A DNA stretch of 5,562 nucleotides from an uncultured Clostridia bacterium (GTDB taxonomy: Bacteria > Bacillota > Clostridia > Christensenellales > Borkfalkiaceae), in assembly GCA_944369635.1 (NCBI GenBank), contig CALVXL010000096.1, positions 1 through 5,562 of the forward strand. Reading direction: 5' to 3'. The notes beneath the pieces are model-generated. The model had not been told where the DNA came from and searched no databases. It saw nothing but the letters and a program-made list of their open reading frames with translations. Shown one piece after another: positions 1-5,391 of the stretch. The position numbers and the translations under genes were made by a program. Position 1 is the stretch's first letter; the number at the start of each line of letters is the position of its first letter.

Positions 1-7
1 ATATTAT

Positions 8-51
8 AGTCCAAAATAGATTATTTTGCTTAAAATAGTCCATAATAGACT
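8..51. promoter_or_regulatory. pair of operator-like sites (possible regulator binding)
   Basis: Two copies of a 14-base sequence, TAGTCCAAAATAGA (7-20) and TAGTCCATAATAGA (36-49), differ at one base and start 29 bases apart. The right copy sits in a near-palindrome, AGTCCATAATAGACT (37-51), where 12 of 15 positions match its reverse complement; the left copy is a poorer palindrome. Such spaced dyads are typical of binding sites for dimeric transcription factors. A - strand TATAAT (8 to 3) overlaps the left copy, so the controlled gene could lie off the left edge, read leftward. The regulator family cannot be named from this. Confidence 0.35.
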
Positions 52-146
52 GCTGACAAAAAAACGCTTTCCGAATTCAGACGTCAACTCGCCGTTACGG
101 CGGAAAAAATAGTCTTCCTTGCGGAAATTTAAAAGGAAAATTCTTT

Positions 147-190
147 GTGAAACAAACCGCCGCCTGCGCGCCGATACGCACAGGCGGCGG
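147..190 (-). terminator. GC-rich hairpin, terminator-like on the - strand
   Basis: CCGCCGCCTG (157-166) pairs perfectly with CAGGCGGCGG (181-190). Three further pairs lie inside after one mismatch, leaving a loop of about six bases (171-176). Read on the - strand the hairpin is followed by TTTGTTTCAC, a short broken U tract; on the + strand no U tract follows. It therefore resembles a leftward intrinsic terminator. No convincing - strand gene lies to its right, so what it would terminate is unclear. It may stop antisense transcription or be part of a small RNA. Confidence 0.35.
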
Positions 191-259
191 TCAACGCCGT
201 CAACCGTGAAGAATTCCGCTAAAAATTTCAACGTATTATAAATTTATGCCTTTCTATCG

Positions 260-288
260 TTGTTTTTTCGGCAGATTTGTTGTAAAAT
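260..288 (+). promoter_or_regulatory. likely housekeeping promoter of guaA
   Basis: TTGTTT (260-265) and TAAAAT (283-288) are separated by 17 bases, fitting a sigma-70/SigA promoter with a moderate -35 and a good -10. Transcription would begin near 295, about 22 bases before the guaA start codon. The match is reasonable but not consensus, and AT-rich DNA gives such matches by chance. Confidence 0.5.
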
Positions 289-316
289 AATATCATTAAA
301 TTCATGGAGAACATTT

Positions 317-1846
317 ATGGACCATAACGAAACCGTCGTCGTGCTCGACTTCGGCGGTCAGTACAAAGAACTCATTGCCCGCCGCGTAAGGGAAATGCAC
401 GTGCATTCGCAAATCCTTCCCTGCACCGCGCCGATTGAAAAAATCGAGGAAATCAACCCCATCGGCATCATTTTCACGGGCGGGCCGAACAGCGTTTACG
501 ACCCCGCTTCCCCCAAATGCGATAAGCGCATTTTCGAACTCGGCATTCCCATTCTCGGCATATGCTACGGCATGCAGTTTATGGCGTATGCGCTCGGCGG
601 TGAGGTCTCTTCCTGCCCCGTAAGCGAATACGGACAGATCGAAACCAATCTCGAAAACTCCTGCGCGCTCTTCCGCAATCTCGACCAGAAAGAAATTGCG
701 CTGATGAGTCACACCGATTATGTGAGTCGGTTACCCGAAGGCTTTCAGCCCGCCGCGCATACCGAAAACTGCCCCATTGCGGCATTCGAATATCCCGAAA
801 AGAAATTCTACGGCGTACAGTTCCACCCCGAAGTGCAGCACACGCCGAAAGGGAAAAAGATCATCAAAAATTTTGTCTATAACGTCTGCGGCGCAGAAGG
901 GCTTTACAATATGGACGATTACATCGAACAGCAGGTAAAAGCCATTCGCAAACAGGTGGGCGATAAAAAAATCCTGCTCGGCCTTTCGGGCGGCGTGGAC
1001 TCCTCCGTGTGCGCCGCGCTCATCTCCAAAGCCGTGCCCAACCAGCTCATCTGCATTTACGTGGATCACGGCTTCATGCGCAAAAACGAAAGCGAAGAAA
1101 TAGACGCGGTCTTTTCCAAAATGGATCTGAACTTTGTGCATGTGGACGCTTCCGAACGCTTTTTAACAAAGCTTGCGGGCGTTACCGATCCCGAACAAAA
1201 ACGCAAGATCATCGGCGCGGAATTTGTAAACGTCTTTCAGGACGAGGCGAAAAAATACGGCGATTACGAGTTTTTGGCGCAGGGCACGATCTATCCCGAC
1301 GTCATCGAATCGGGCGCGAACAATTCCGCAAACATCAAAAGCCACCACAACGTCGGCGGACTGCCGAAAAACATGTCCTTCATCGGCTTGGTGGAACCGC
1401 TGCGCAACCTTTTTAAAGACGAGGTCCGCCAGCTGGGTAAAAAACTCGGACTGCCCGAATCGCTTGTCAACCGTCAACCCTTCCCCGGTCCCGGCCTCGC
1501 GATACGCGTGATCGGCGAAGTAACGAGGGAAAAGCTCGATATTTTGCGCAATGCGGACGCCATCTGGCGACAGGAGATCGAGGAAAACAAGGTCAAAGCC
1601 GACCAGTATTTCGCCGTGCTCACCAACGTGCGTTCGGTGGGCGTGATGGGCGATTTCAGAACTTACGATTATGCGCTCGCCCTGCGCGCGGTAACCACTT
1701 CCGACTTTATGACGGCGGAATACACGAAAGTTCCCCACTCCGTTCTGGAAAAGGCGGCTTCGCGCATCGCCAACGAAGTAGACGGCGTAAGCCGCGTTTG
1801 CTACGACATTACGGGCAAACCTCCCGCAACCGTGGAATGGGAATAA
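317..1846 (+). CDS. guaA: GMP synthase, glutamine-hydrolysing (full length)
   Basis: This enzyme makes GMP from XMP, ATP and glutamine, the last step of guanine nucleotide synthesis, in the cytoplasm. The 509-residue product has the usual family length. The class I glutaminase domain (about 1-195) shows the nucleophile motif GICYGMQ with Cys83, and GVQFHPE with His170 and Glu172. The ATP-pyrophosphatase domain carries the P-loop SGGVDSS (224-230), GTIYPD (323-328) and KSHHNVGGLP (341-350). The dimerisation/XMP-binding domain has RQPFPGPGL (386-394) and the family-typical end KPPATVEWE. I chose the ATG at 317 because GGAGA (306-310) lies six bases upstream and the protein then starts like other GuaA proteins; an in-frame TTG at 260 falls within the predicted promoter. 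The 59-base gap to the next gene holds no terminator, so the two are probably cotranscribed. One oddity is GDFR at 445-448, where GDGR is usual. Confidence 0.97.
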   Translation: MDHNETVVVLDFGGQYKELIARRVREMHVHSQILPCTAPIEKIEEINPIGIIFTGGPNSVYDPASPKCDKRIFELGIPILGICYGMQFMAYALGGEVSSCPVSEYGQIETNLENSCALFRNLDQKEIALMSHTDYVSRLPEGFQPAAHTENCPIAAFEYPEKKFYGVQFHPEVQHTPKGKKIIKNFVYNVCGAEGLYNMDDYIEQQVKAIRKQVGDKKILLGLSGGVDSSVCAALISKAVPNQLICIYVDHGFMRKNESEEIDAVFSKMDLNFVHVDASERFLTKLAGVTDPEQKRKIIGAEFVNVFQDEAKKYGDYEFLAQGTIYPDVIESGANNSANIKSHHNVGGLPKNMSFIGLVEPLRNLFKDEVRQLGKKLGLPESLVNRQPFPGPGLAIRVIGEVTREKLDILRNADAIWRQEIEENKVKADQYFAVLTNVRSVGVMGDFRTYDYALALRAVTTSDFMTAEYTKVPHSVLEKAASRIANEVDGVSRVCYDITGKPPATVEWE

Positions 1847-1905
1847 CATGCTTGATTTTGAAGAAGCAGGCGGGCATATTAAATTAAAAAGGGAATTTTC
1901 GAAAA

Positions 1906-2553
1906 ATGAACCCGAGCAAAAATAAATTTACTTCCACAAAACACAGCGGAGAATCGTTTGAATACCTTTACAGCGAGCCGGAGTTCGGCGAAAAAGCGCC
2001 CGTTATCTTTTATATACACGGCGCCGGGTCCAAGGGAACCGACATATCTGTCCTGGAAAACAATCCGGCATGGAAAGCCGTTGTTCAGAATGCGGGTAAA
2101 AAATCGATCGTTGTCGCCCCTCAGTGTCATGCAAACACCTGGTTTGATCTTTACGGAGTTCTGACAGAATTCATCGAAAACATTTTGCAGAAAAACAATA
2201 CAGACCGAAACAGAGTTTACATAATCGGTTCCAGTATGGGCGGTTATACGGTATGGCAACTGATCATGTCACATCCGGAATGGTTCACCGCCGCCATACC
2301 GATTTGCGGCGGCGGAATGTATTGGAATGCCGGCAGGTTGAAAAACGTAAAGATATGGGCGTTTCACGGCGCATTGGACGACATCGTTTTGCCGGAAGAA
2401 TCTCTGCACATGGTAAAAGCCGTAAATAATGCGGGCGGAAGCGCGAAATTAACGATATTCCCCACGGTTAAACATAATGCCTGGGACGACGCGCTTTCCT
2501 TGAAAGAAACGTGGAATTGGCTGTTTCAACAAGAAAAAAAGGACTCTGAATAA
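1906..2553 (+). CDS. alpha/beta-hydrolase, esterase/prolyl-oligopeptidase-like
   Basis: This is a 215-residue serine hydrolase of the alpha/beta fold, closest in appearance to the small dienelactone hydrolase / PHB-depolymerase-like / prolyl-oligopeptidase-like esterases. Visible hallmarks are the oxyanion-region strand FYIHGAG (35-41), the nucleophile elbow GSSMG (108-112) with Ser110, HGALDD (154-159) with the likely acid Asp158, and VKHNAW (188-193) with the likely catalytic His190. There is no signal peptide or membrane segment, so it should be cytoplasmic. The substrate cannot be predicted. AAGGGA (1889-1894) lies 11 bases before the ATG, a weak and slightly distant ribosome binding site. 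It probably shares the guaA transcript and is closed by the terminator at 2583. It looks more AT-rich than both neighbours, and proline is mostly CCG (five of nine) where guaA mostly uses CCC, which hints at a separate origin. Confidence 0.88.
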   Translation: MNPSKNKFTSTKHSGESFEYLYSEPEFGEKAPVIFYIHGAGSKGTDISVLENNPAWKAVVQNAGKKSIVVAPQCHANTWFDLYGVLTEFIENILQKNNTDRNRVYIIGSSMGGYTVWQLIMSHPEWFTAAIPICGGGMYWNAGRLKNVKIWAFHGALDDIVLPEESLHMVKAVNNAGGSAKLTIFPTVKHNAWDDALSLKETWNWLFQQEKKDSE

Positions 2554-2582
2554 ATTTATATTTTAAGATTCTTAATATTTTA

Positions 2583-2630
2583 AAAAGCGGGCATAAAACG
2601 TCAAAACGTTTTATGCCCGCTTTTCCTTTT
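2583..2630 (+). terminator. strong intrinsic terminator after the hydrolase gene
   Basis: AAAAGCGGGCATAAAACG (2583-2600) and its exact reverse complement (2607-2624) form an 18-bp perfect stem with the six-base loop TCAAAA. The right arm ends in TTTT and continues CCTTTT. It begins 30 bases after the hydrolase stop codon. The A-run on the left arm gives a U run on the opposite strand too, so it may work in both directions. It separates the guaA-hydrolase transcript from the second guaA-type gene. Confidence 0.92.
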
Positions 2631-2747
2631 CCGCCTCATCCTTTTCCGCCCCCATCCTCTACGCCCGTTCCTTTTCGGAAATTTTCTCCGAAACGTCTTG
2701 TTTTACAAAAAAATTTCCGATTTATGCCGTTCTCATGCAATTTGAGC

Positions 2748-2776
2748 TTGAAAATTTCTTTTTCTTCCTTTATAAT
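2748..2776 (+). promoter_or_regulatory. consensus housekeeping promoter of the second guaA-type gene
   Basis: TTGAAA (2748-2753) and TATAAT (2771-2776) are exactly 17 bases apart, five of six and six of six matches to the SigA consensus. Transcription would begin near 2783, giving a leader of about 28 bases. This start point rules out translation from in-frame upstream codons such as the one at 2613, which lies inside the terminator hairpin. Confidence 0.82.
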
Positions 2777-2797
2777 AAAAGAAATACCAATATTTTC

Positions 2798-2802
2798 GGA
2801 GG
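2798..2802 (+). promoter_or_regulatory. ribosome binding site favouring a TTG start
   Basis: GGAGG is a strong Shine-Dalgarno sequence. It lies only two bases before the in-frame ATG at 2805, too close for normal initiation. It lies eight bases before the in-frame TTG at 2811, which is ideal, and 20 bases before the ATG at 2823, which is too far. I therefore place the start at TTG 2811; with ATG 2805 the protein would be two residues longer. Confidence 0.7.
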
Positions 2803-2810
2803 ATATGCAA

Positions 2811-4109
2811 TTGAAACAGGATATGATTGCGGTAATGGACCTCGGCAGCACGCGCAACACCGACGTGGCGCGCGCCGTCCGCGCGCTCGGCGTTTACAGC
2901 GAAATCGTCAATTACGACGTCACGGCAGAAGAACTGCTTGCCCTGCCCAATGTGAAGGGCGTAATCGCAAACGGCGGCCCCAACGACGTGGTAAACGGTA
3001 AAAAAATTACGCTTGGCGAAGAAGTTAAAAAAAGCGGACTGCCCGTTTATACGTTCGATTACGAGGAAAACGGCAAAATCAACCCCATGCCGCAGGACGA
3101 TAAAGAAATTGCAGAAAAATTAAAGGATTTCGTATTTTCAACCTGCAAGGCGCAGGCAAACTGGAATATGGAAAACTTTATCGCCGATCAGGTGGAACTC
3201 ATCAGAAACCAGGTCGGAAACAAAAAAGTTTTGCTTGCGCTTTCGGGCGGCGTTGACTCCTCCGTAGTGGCGGCGCTTTTGCTTCAGGCGATCGGCAAAC
3301 AGCTTACCTGTGTGCACGTAAACCACGGGCTTTTAAGAAAGGGCGAACCCGAACAGGTTGTGAAAGTATTCCGCGAAGAACTCGACGCAAACCTCATTTA
3401 CGTGGACGCCGAAGAGCGGTTTTTATCTAAACTTGCCAATGTTTCCGATCCCGAAAAGAAACGTAAGATCATCGGCGAGGAATTTATCCGCGTGTTTGAA
3501 GAAGAAGCGCGCAAGCTGGACGGCATCGAATTCCTCGCGCAGGGCACGATTTATCCCGATATTGTGGAAAGCGGCACAAAGACTGCGAAAATCGTAAAGA
3601 GCCACCACAACGTGGGCGGTTTGCCAAAAGATCTTAATTTCAAACTCGTAGAGCCGCTGAAAATGCTTTTCAAAGACGAAGTGCGCGCCTGCGGCGCGGC
3701 GCTCGGATTGCCAGACAATATGGTATACCGCCAGCCGTTCCCCGGCCCCGGTCTGGGCGTAAGGTGTTTGGGAGCGATTACGAAAGATCGCCTCGAAGCC
3801 GTGCGGGAAAGCGACGCCATTTTGCGCGAAGAGTTTGCAAAAAACAACCTGGAAGGCAAGGTGTGGCAATACTTTACCCTGATTCCCGATTTCAAATCGG
3901 TGGGCGTGCGCGACAACGCGCGTTGCTTTGACTGGCCCGTTATCATCCGCGCCGTAAACACCGTAGACGCGATGACGGCGGAAGTGCCCGCTCTGCCGTG
4001 GGAAGTTTTGCAAAAGATCACGAGGCGCATTTTGAGCGAAGTGAAAAACGTCAACAGAGTATGCTTTGACATGTCCCCCAAGCCGACCGCAACCATCGAA
4101 TGGGAATAA
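2811..4109 (+). CDS. guaA: GMP synthase paralogue with degenerate glutaminase domain
   Basis: The 432-residue product is a second GuaA family member, about 77 residues shorter than its neighbour. Its synthetase half is intact: P-loop SGGVDSS (145-151), KKRKIIG (216-222), GTIYPD (245-250), KSHHNVGGLP (263-272), RQPFPGPGLGVR (307-318) and the end TATIEWE. The N-terminal part (about 1-112) still aligns with a GuaA glutaminase through GVYSEI (27-32) and GGPNDV (55-60). Where GICYG should be it reads TFDYE, replacing the nucleophilic Cys with Asp83, and the block carrying the catalytic His and Glu is absent. It cannot use glutamine in the known way, so ammonia-dependent amination of XMP, a partner glutaminase, or another substrate are the options. 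RDNAR (367-371) replaces the usual GD-containing loop before the XMP-site region. It has its own promoter and ends in the bidirectional terminator at 4214. Family membership is certain; function is not. Confidence 0.92.
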   Translation: MKQDMIAVMDLGSTRNTDVARAVRALGVYSEIVNYDVTAEELLALPNVKGVIANGGPNDVVNGKKITLGEEVKKSGLPVYTFDYEENGKINPMPQDDKEIAEKLKDFVFSTCKAQANWNMENFIADQVELIRNQVGNKKVLLALSGGVDSSVVAALLLQAIGKQLTCVHVNHGLLRKGEPEQVVKVFREELDANLIYVDAEERFLSKLANVSDPEKKRKIIGEEFIRVFEEEARKLDGIEFLAQGTIYPDIVESGTKTAKIVKSHHNVGGLPKDLNFKLVEPLKMLFKDEVRACGAALGLPDNMVYRQPFPGPGLGVRCLGAITKDRLEAVRESDAILREEFAKNNLEGKVWQYFTLIPDFKSVGVRDNARCFDWPVIIRAVNTVDAMTAEVPALPWEVLQKITRRILSEVKNVNRVCFDMSPKPTATIEWE

Positions 4110-4213
4110 TCGGAAAAACGGCTTGATTTTATCTGGAATTTTTCTTTCTTTATCTCATCTTTTAGCGTTCAAACAAAGTAACGTCGCTTACCTCATAAAA
4201 CGCGTAAAAATTG

Positions 4214-4246
4214 CGGCCCGCAGCTAAAAAAAGTAGCTGCGGGCCG
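4214..4246. terminator. bidirectional terminator between convergent genes
   Basis: CGGCCCGCAGCTA (4214-4226) pairs perfectly with TAGCTGCGGGCCG (4234-4246) around a seven-base A-rich loop. On the + strand TTTCTT follows; on the - strand CAATTTTTA follows. It sits between the convergent second guaA-type gene and the metallo-hydrolase gene and should end both transcripts. The rest of the 4110-4309 gap shows nothing else I can support. Confidence 0.88.
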
Positions 4247-4309
4247 TTTCTTCCATCTCCGTTTTTTGTCATTTGATTAACAGTTAAAACCCAAAAATCG
4301 CTTGTATAT

Positions 4310-5158
4310 TTATACTTCCACCACCATGGAGTCATATGCCACGCCGATGTTATACGGCGCCATAGCGGCTTCGATCTCTTCATGCAGCATATTGCCGTTG
4401 TGCGAAAAATGCGTTACAAAAACGCGGGCGTTTTCGGAAAGCAGATTCTTTTGTTGCAGATCGTCAGCCGCGCGGATACAGGCTTTCATATTCATATGCG
4501 TGGAATTATCCGCAATCTCATGCGCGAGCATGGTACAATCGAGCAAGACGACGTCGGCTTTCAGATTGTTTTTCACCATAAAATCATACGTTTCGGGATA
4601 AATTTTGCCCGTATCGAACGCCTGCAACAGCGCTTTTCCCGTATCGCGCTCCCGAATGAAATAATAAAGAGCCTGCTCGCTCGCCATATGCTGCGCGCGG
4701 AAAGCACAGATCTCGTACCTGCCCGCGGAAAACAGTTTCAACGGCTCGGCGATATGAAAGGCTATATTTTGCTTGATAACCTGCCCGCACGCTTCTATGG
4801 TTTCGGCAATATCGAAAGAACGCTTTACTCCCTCGTTAGAATAAACGTTCATCTTTTGACACGACATGTTGTGTGCAAACACTCCGCCGCGCACATTTAA
4901 ATCCAACGATCGGAAATGATCGCTGTGCGAATGCGTTACAAGCAAAGTTTCGATCTTCGAAAGATCCAGATTGTTTTGCAGTTTGTGCATATAAGTATCT
5001 GCCGGCCAGTCGATCATAAGATCGTCGTTGACGAGCACCTGCGCCCGCGTGCGGATATCTTTACCGCCTTTCGCCGCAGCCCTTTTGCAATTTTCGCAGT
5101 TACAGAACACCGCGGGGATTCCTTCCGCCGCCGCGCTACCCAAAACCGTGATTTTCAT
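4310..5158 (-). CDS. metallo-beta-lactamase-fold hydrolase, PhnP-like
   Basis: The 282-residue product has the metallo-beta-lactamase fold and resembles the PhnP phosphodiesterase branch. The beginning MKITVLGSAAAEGIP is followed by Cys19, Cys21 and Cys24 (C-x-C-x2-C), the extra zinc site known from PhnP. The metal-binding signature THSHSDH gives His76, His78, Asp80 and His81. Further likely ligands or active-site residues are His157 (AQHM), Asp182 (FDTG) and His250/His253 (THFSHNG). PhnP cleaves cyclic ribose phosphates in phosphonate breakdown, but no phosphonate genes are visible here, so the natural substrate is open. No signal peptide is present, so it should be cytoplasmic. The ATG is supported by GGAGG (5167 to 5163) four bases upstream. 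It is transcribed from its own promoter (5234 to 5206) and converges on the second guaA-type gene. Confidence 0.9.
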   Translation of the reverse strand: MKITVLGSAAAEGIPAVFCNCENCKRAAAKGGKDIRTRAQVLVNDDLMIDWPADTYMHKLQNNLDLSKIETLLVTHSHSDHFRSLDLNVRGGVFAHNMSCQKMNVYSNEGVKRSFDIAETIEACGQVIKQNIAFHIAEPLKLFSAGRYEICAFRAQHMASEQALYYFIRERDTGKALLQAFDTGKIYPETYDFMVKNNLKADVVLLDCTMLAHEIADNSTHMNMKACIRAADDLQQKNLLSENARVFVTHFSHNGNMLHEEIEAAMAPYNIGVAYDSMVVEV

Positions 5159-5171
5159 AATTCCTCCGCTT

Positions 5172-5195
5172 AAGCCGTTACGTCTTCTTCGGCTT
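5172..5195 (-). other. small hairpin in the metallo-hydrolase mRNA leader
   Basis: Read on the - strand, AAGCCG (5195 to 5190) pairs with CGGCTT (5177 to 5172) around a 12-base loop. It lies between the predicted transcript start (near 5199) and the ribosome binding site, so it would form at the very 5' end of the mRNA. It could stabilise the message or affect initiation; a six-pair stem may also be chance. Confidence 0.35.
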
Positions 5196-5205
5196 TTATA
5201 TAAAC

Positions 5206-5234
5206 ATTATAGCGCGGCGCGGAATTTTTTTCAA
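5206..5234 (-). promoter_or_regulatory. consensus housekeeping promoter of the metallo-hydrolase gene
   Basis: On the - strand TTGAAA (5234 to 5229) and TATAAT (5211 to 5206) are exactly 17 bases apart, the same hexamers and spacing as the second guaA-type gene. The spacer is unusually GC-rich, while AT-rich DNA upstream (5242-5268, itself an imperfect inverted repeat) could act as an UP element. The start near 5199 gives a leader of about 40 bases. Confidence 0.83.
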
Positions 5235-5361
5235 CCGCCCTGCAAATTTTTCCGTAAAAAAATTTTGCTCCGCATCTTTAAAAAATATGAAAGATCAATT
5301 TCTTCCATTGTCTTTTATTCTTTTTCGTCTTTACGGGAAAAGATCTTTTTGCTTCCTTTAT

Positions 5362-5391
5362 AAAAAAAAGTCCCCGCTATGCGGAAACTTT
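5362..5391 (-). terminator. intrinsic terminator overlapping the SGNH gene stop codon
   Basis: On the - strand AAAGTTTCCGC (5391 to 5381) pairs with GCGGGGACTTT (5377 to 5367), including two G-U pairs, around the loop ATA, and runs into eight U's. The stem includes the last sense codons and the TAG stop. On the + strand the G-U pairs become C-A mismatches, so it is directed leftward. It separates the SGNH gene from the metallo-hydrolase gene. Confidence 0.75.

Larger units (their letters stand above)
1..316. other. intergenic leader upstream of guaA
   Basis: I see no convincing gene in this stretch. It holds, from left to right, two operator-like repeats (8-51), a 13-base palindrome CGCCGTTACGGCG (90-102), a GC-rich hairpin (157-190) and the likely guaA promoter (260-288). 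A - strand TATAAT lies at the extreme left (8 to 3) and another at 240 to 235; neither has a good -35 partner. The stretch alternates between very AT-rich and very GC-rich segments, unlike the steady composition of the coding regions. No purine riboswitch fold is recognisable, and the predicted guaA transcript start leaves only about 20 untranslated bases, too few for one. Confidence 0.6.

Noticed and set aside
4..231. 75-codon open frame on the - strand upstream of guaA
   Set aside because: It begins with TTG without a ribosome binding site, crosses the GC-rich hairpin and the operator-like repeats, and its arginine- and phenylalanine-rich product resembles no family I know.
260..316. 19-codon N-terminal extension of guaA from TTG 260
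   Set aside because: It lies within the predicted promoter, has no ribosome binding site, and other GuaA proteins begin at the equivalent of the ATG at 317.
289..316. Purine riboswitch controlling guaA
   Set aside because: The predicted leader is only about 22 bases, and no guanine/xanthine aptamer sequence is recognisable in the upstream 300 bases.
1163..1849. 228-codon - strand open frame opposite guaA
   Set aside because: It mirrors the guaA coding sequence in another frame; the + strand protein has all GuaA motifs, so this is a shadow produced by codon bias.
2613..2810. Upstream extension of the second guaA-type gene
   Set aside because: It would start inside the terminator hairpin and run through a consensus promoter; its product is low-complexity Pro/Phe-rich sequence unlike any GuaA.
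4382..4900. 172-codon + strand open frame opposite the metallo-hydrolase gene
   Set aside because: The - strand frame carries a complete metal-binding motif set, promoter and ribosome binding site; the + strand frame has none of these.
5242..5268. A/T-rich inverted repeat GCAAATTTTT...AAAATTTTGC as a second terminator
   Set aside because: The stem is almost all A-T with a bulge, so it would be weak; it lies just upstream of the metallo-hydrolase promoter, and its AT content fits an UP element better.
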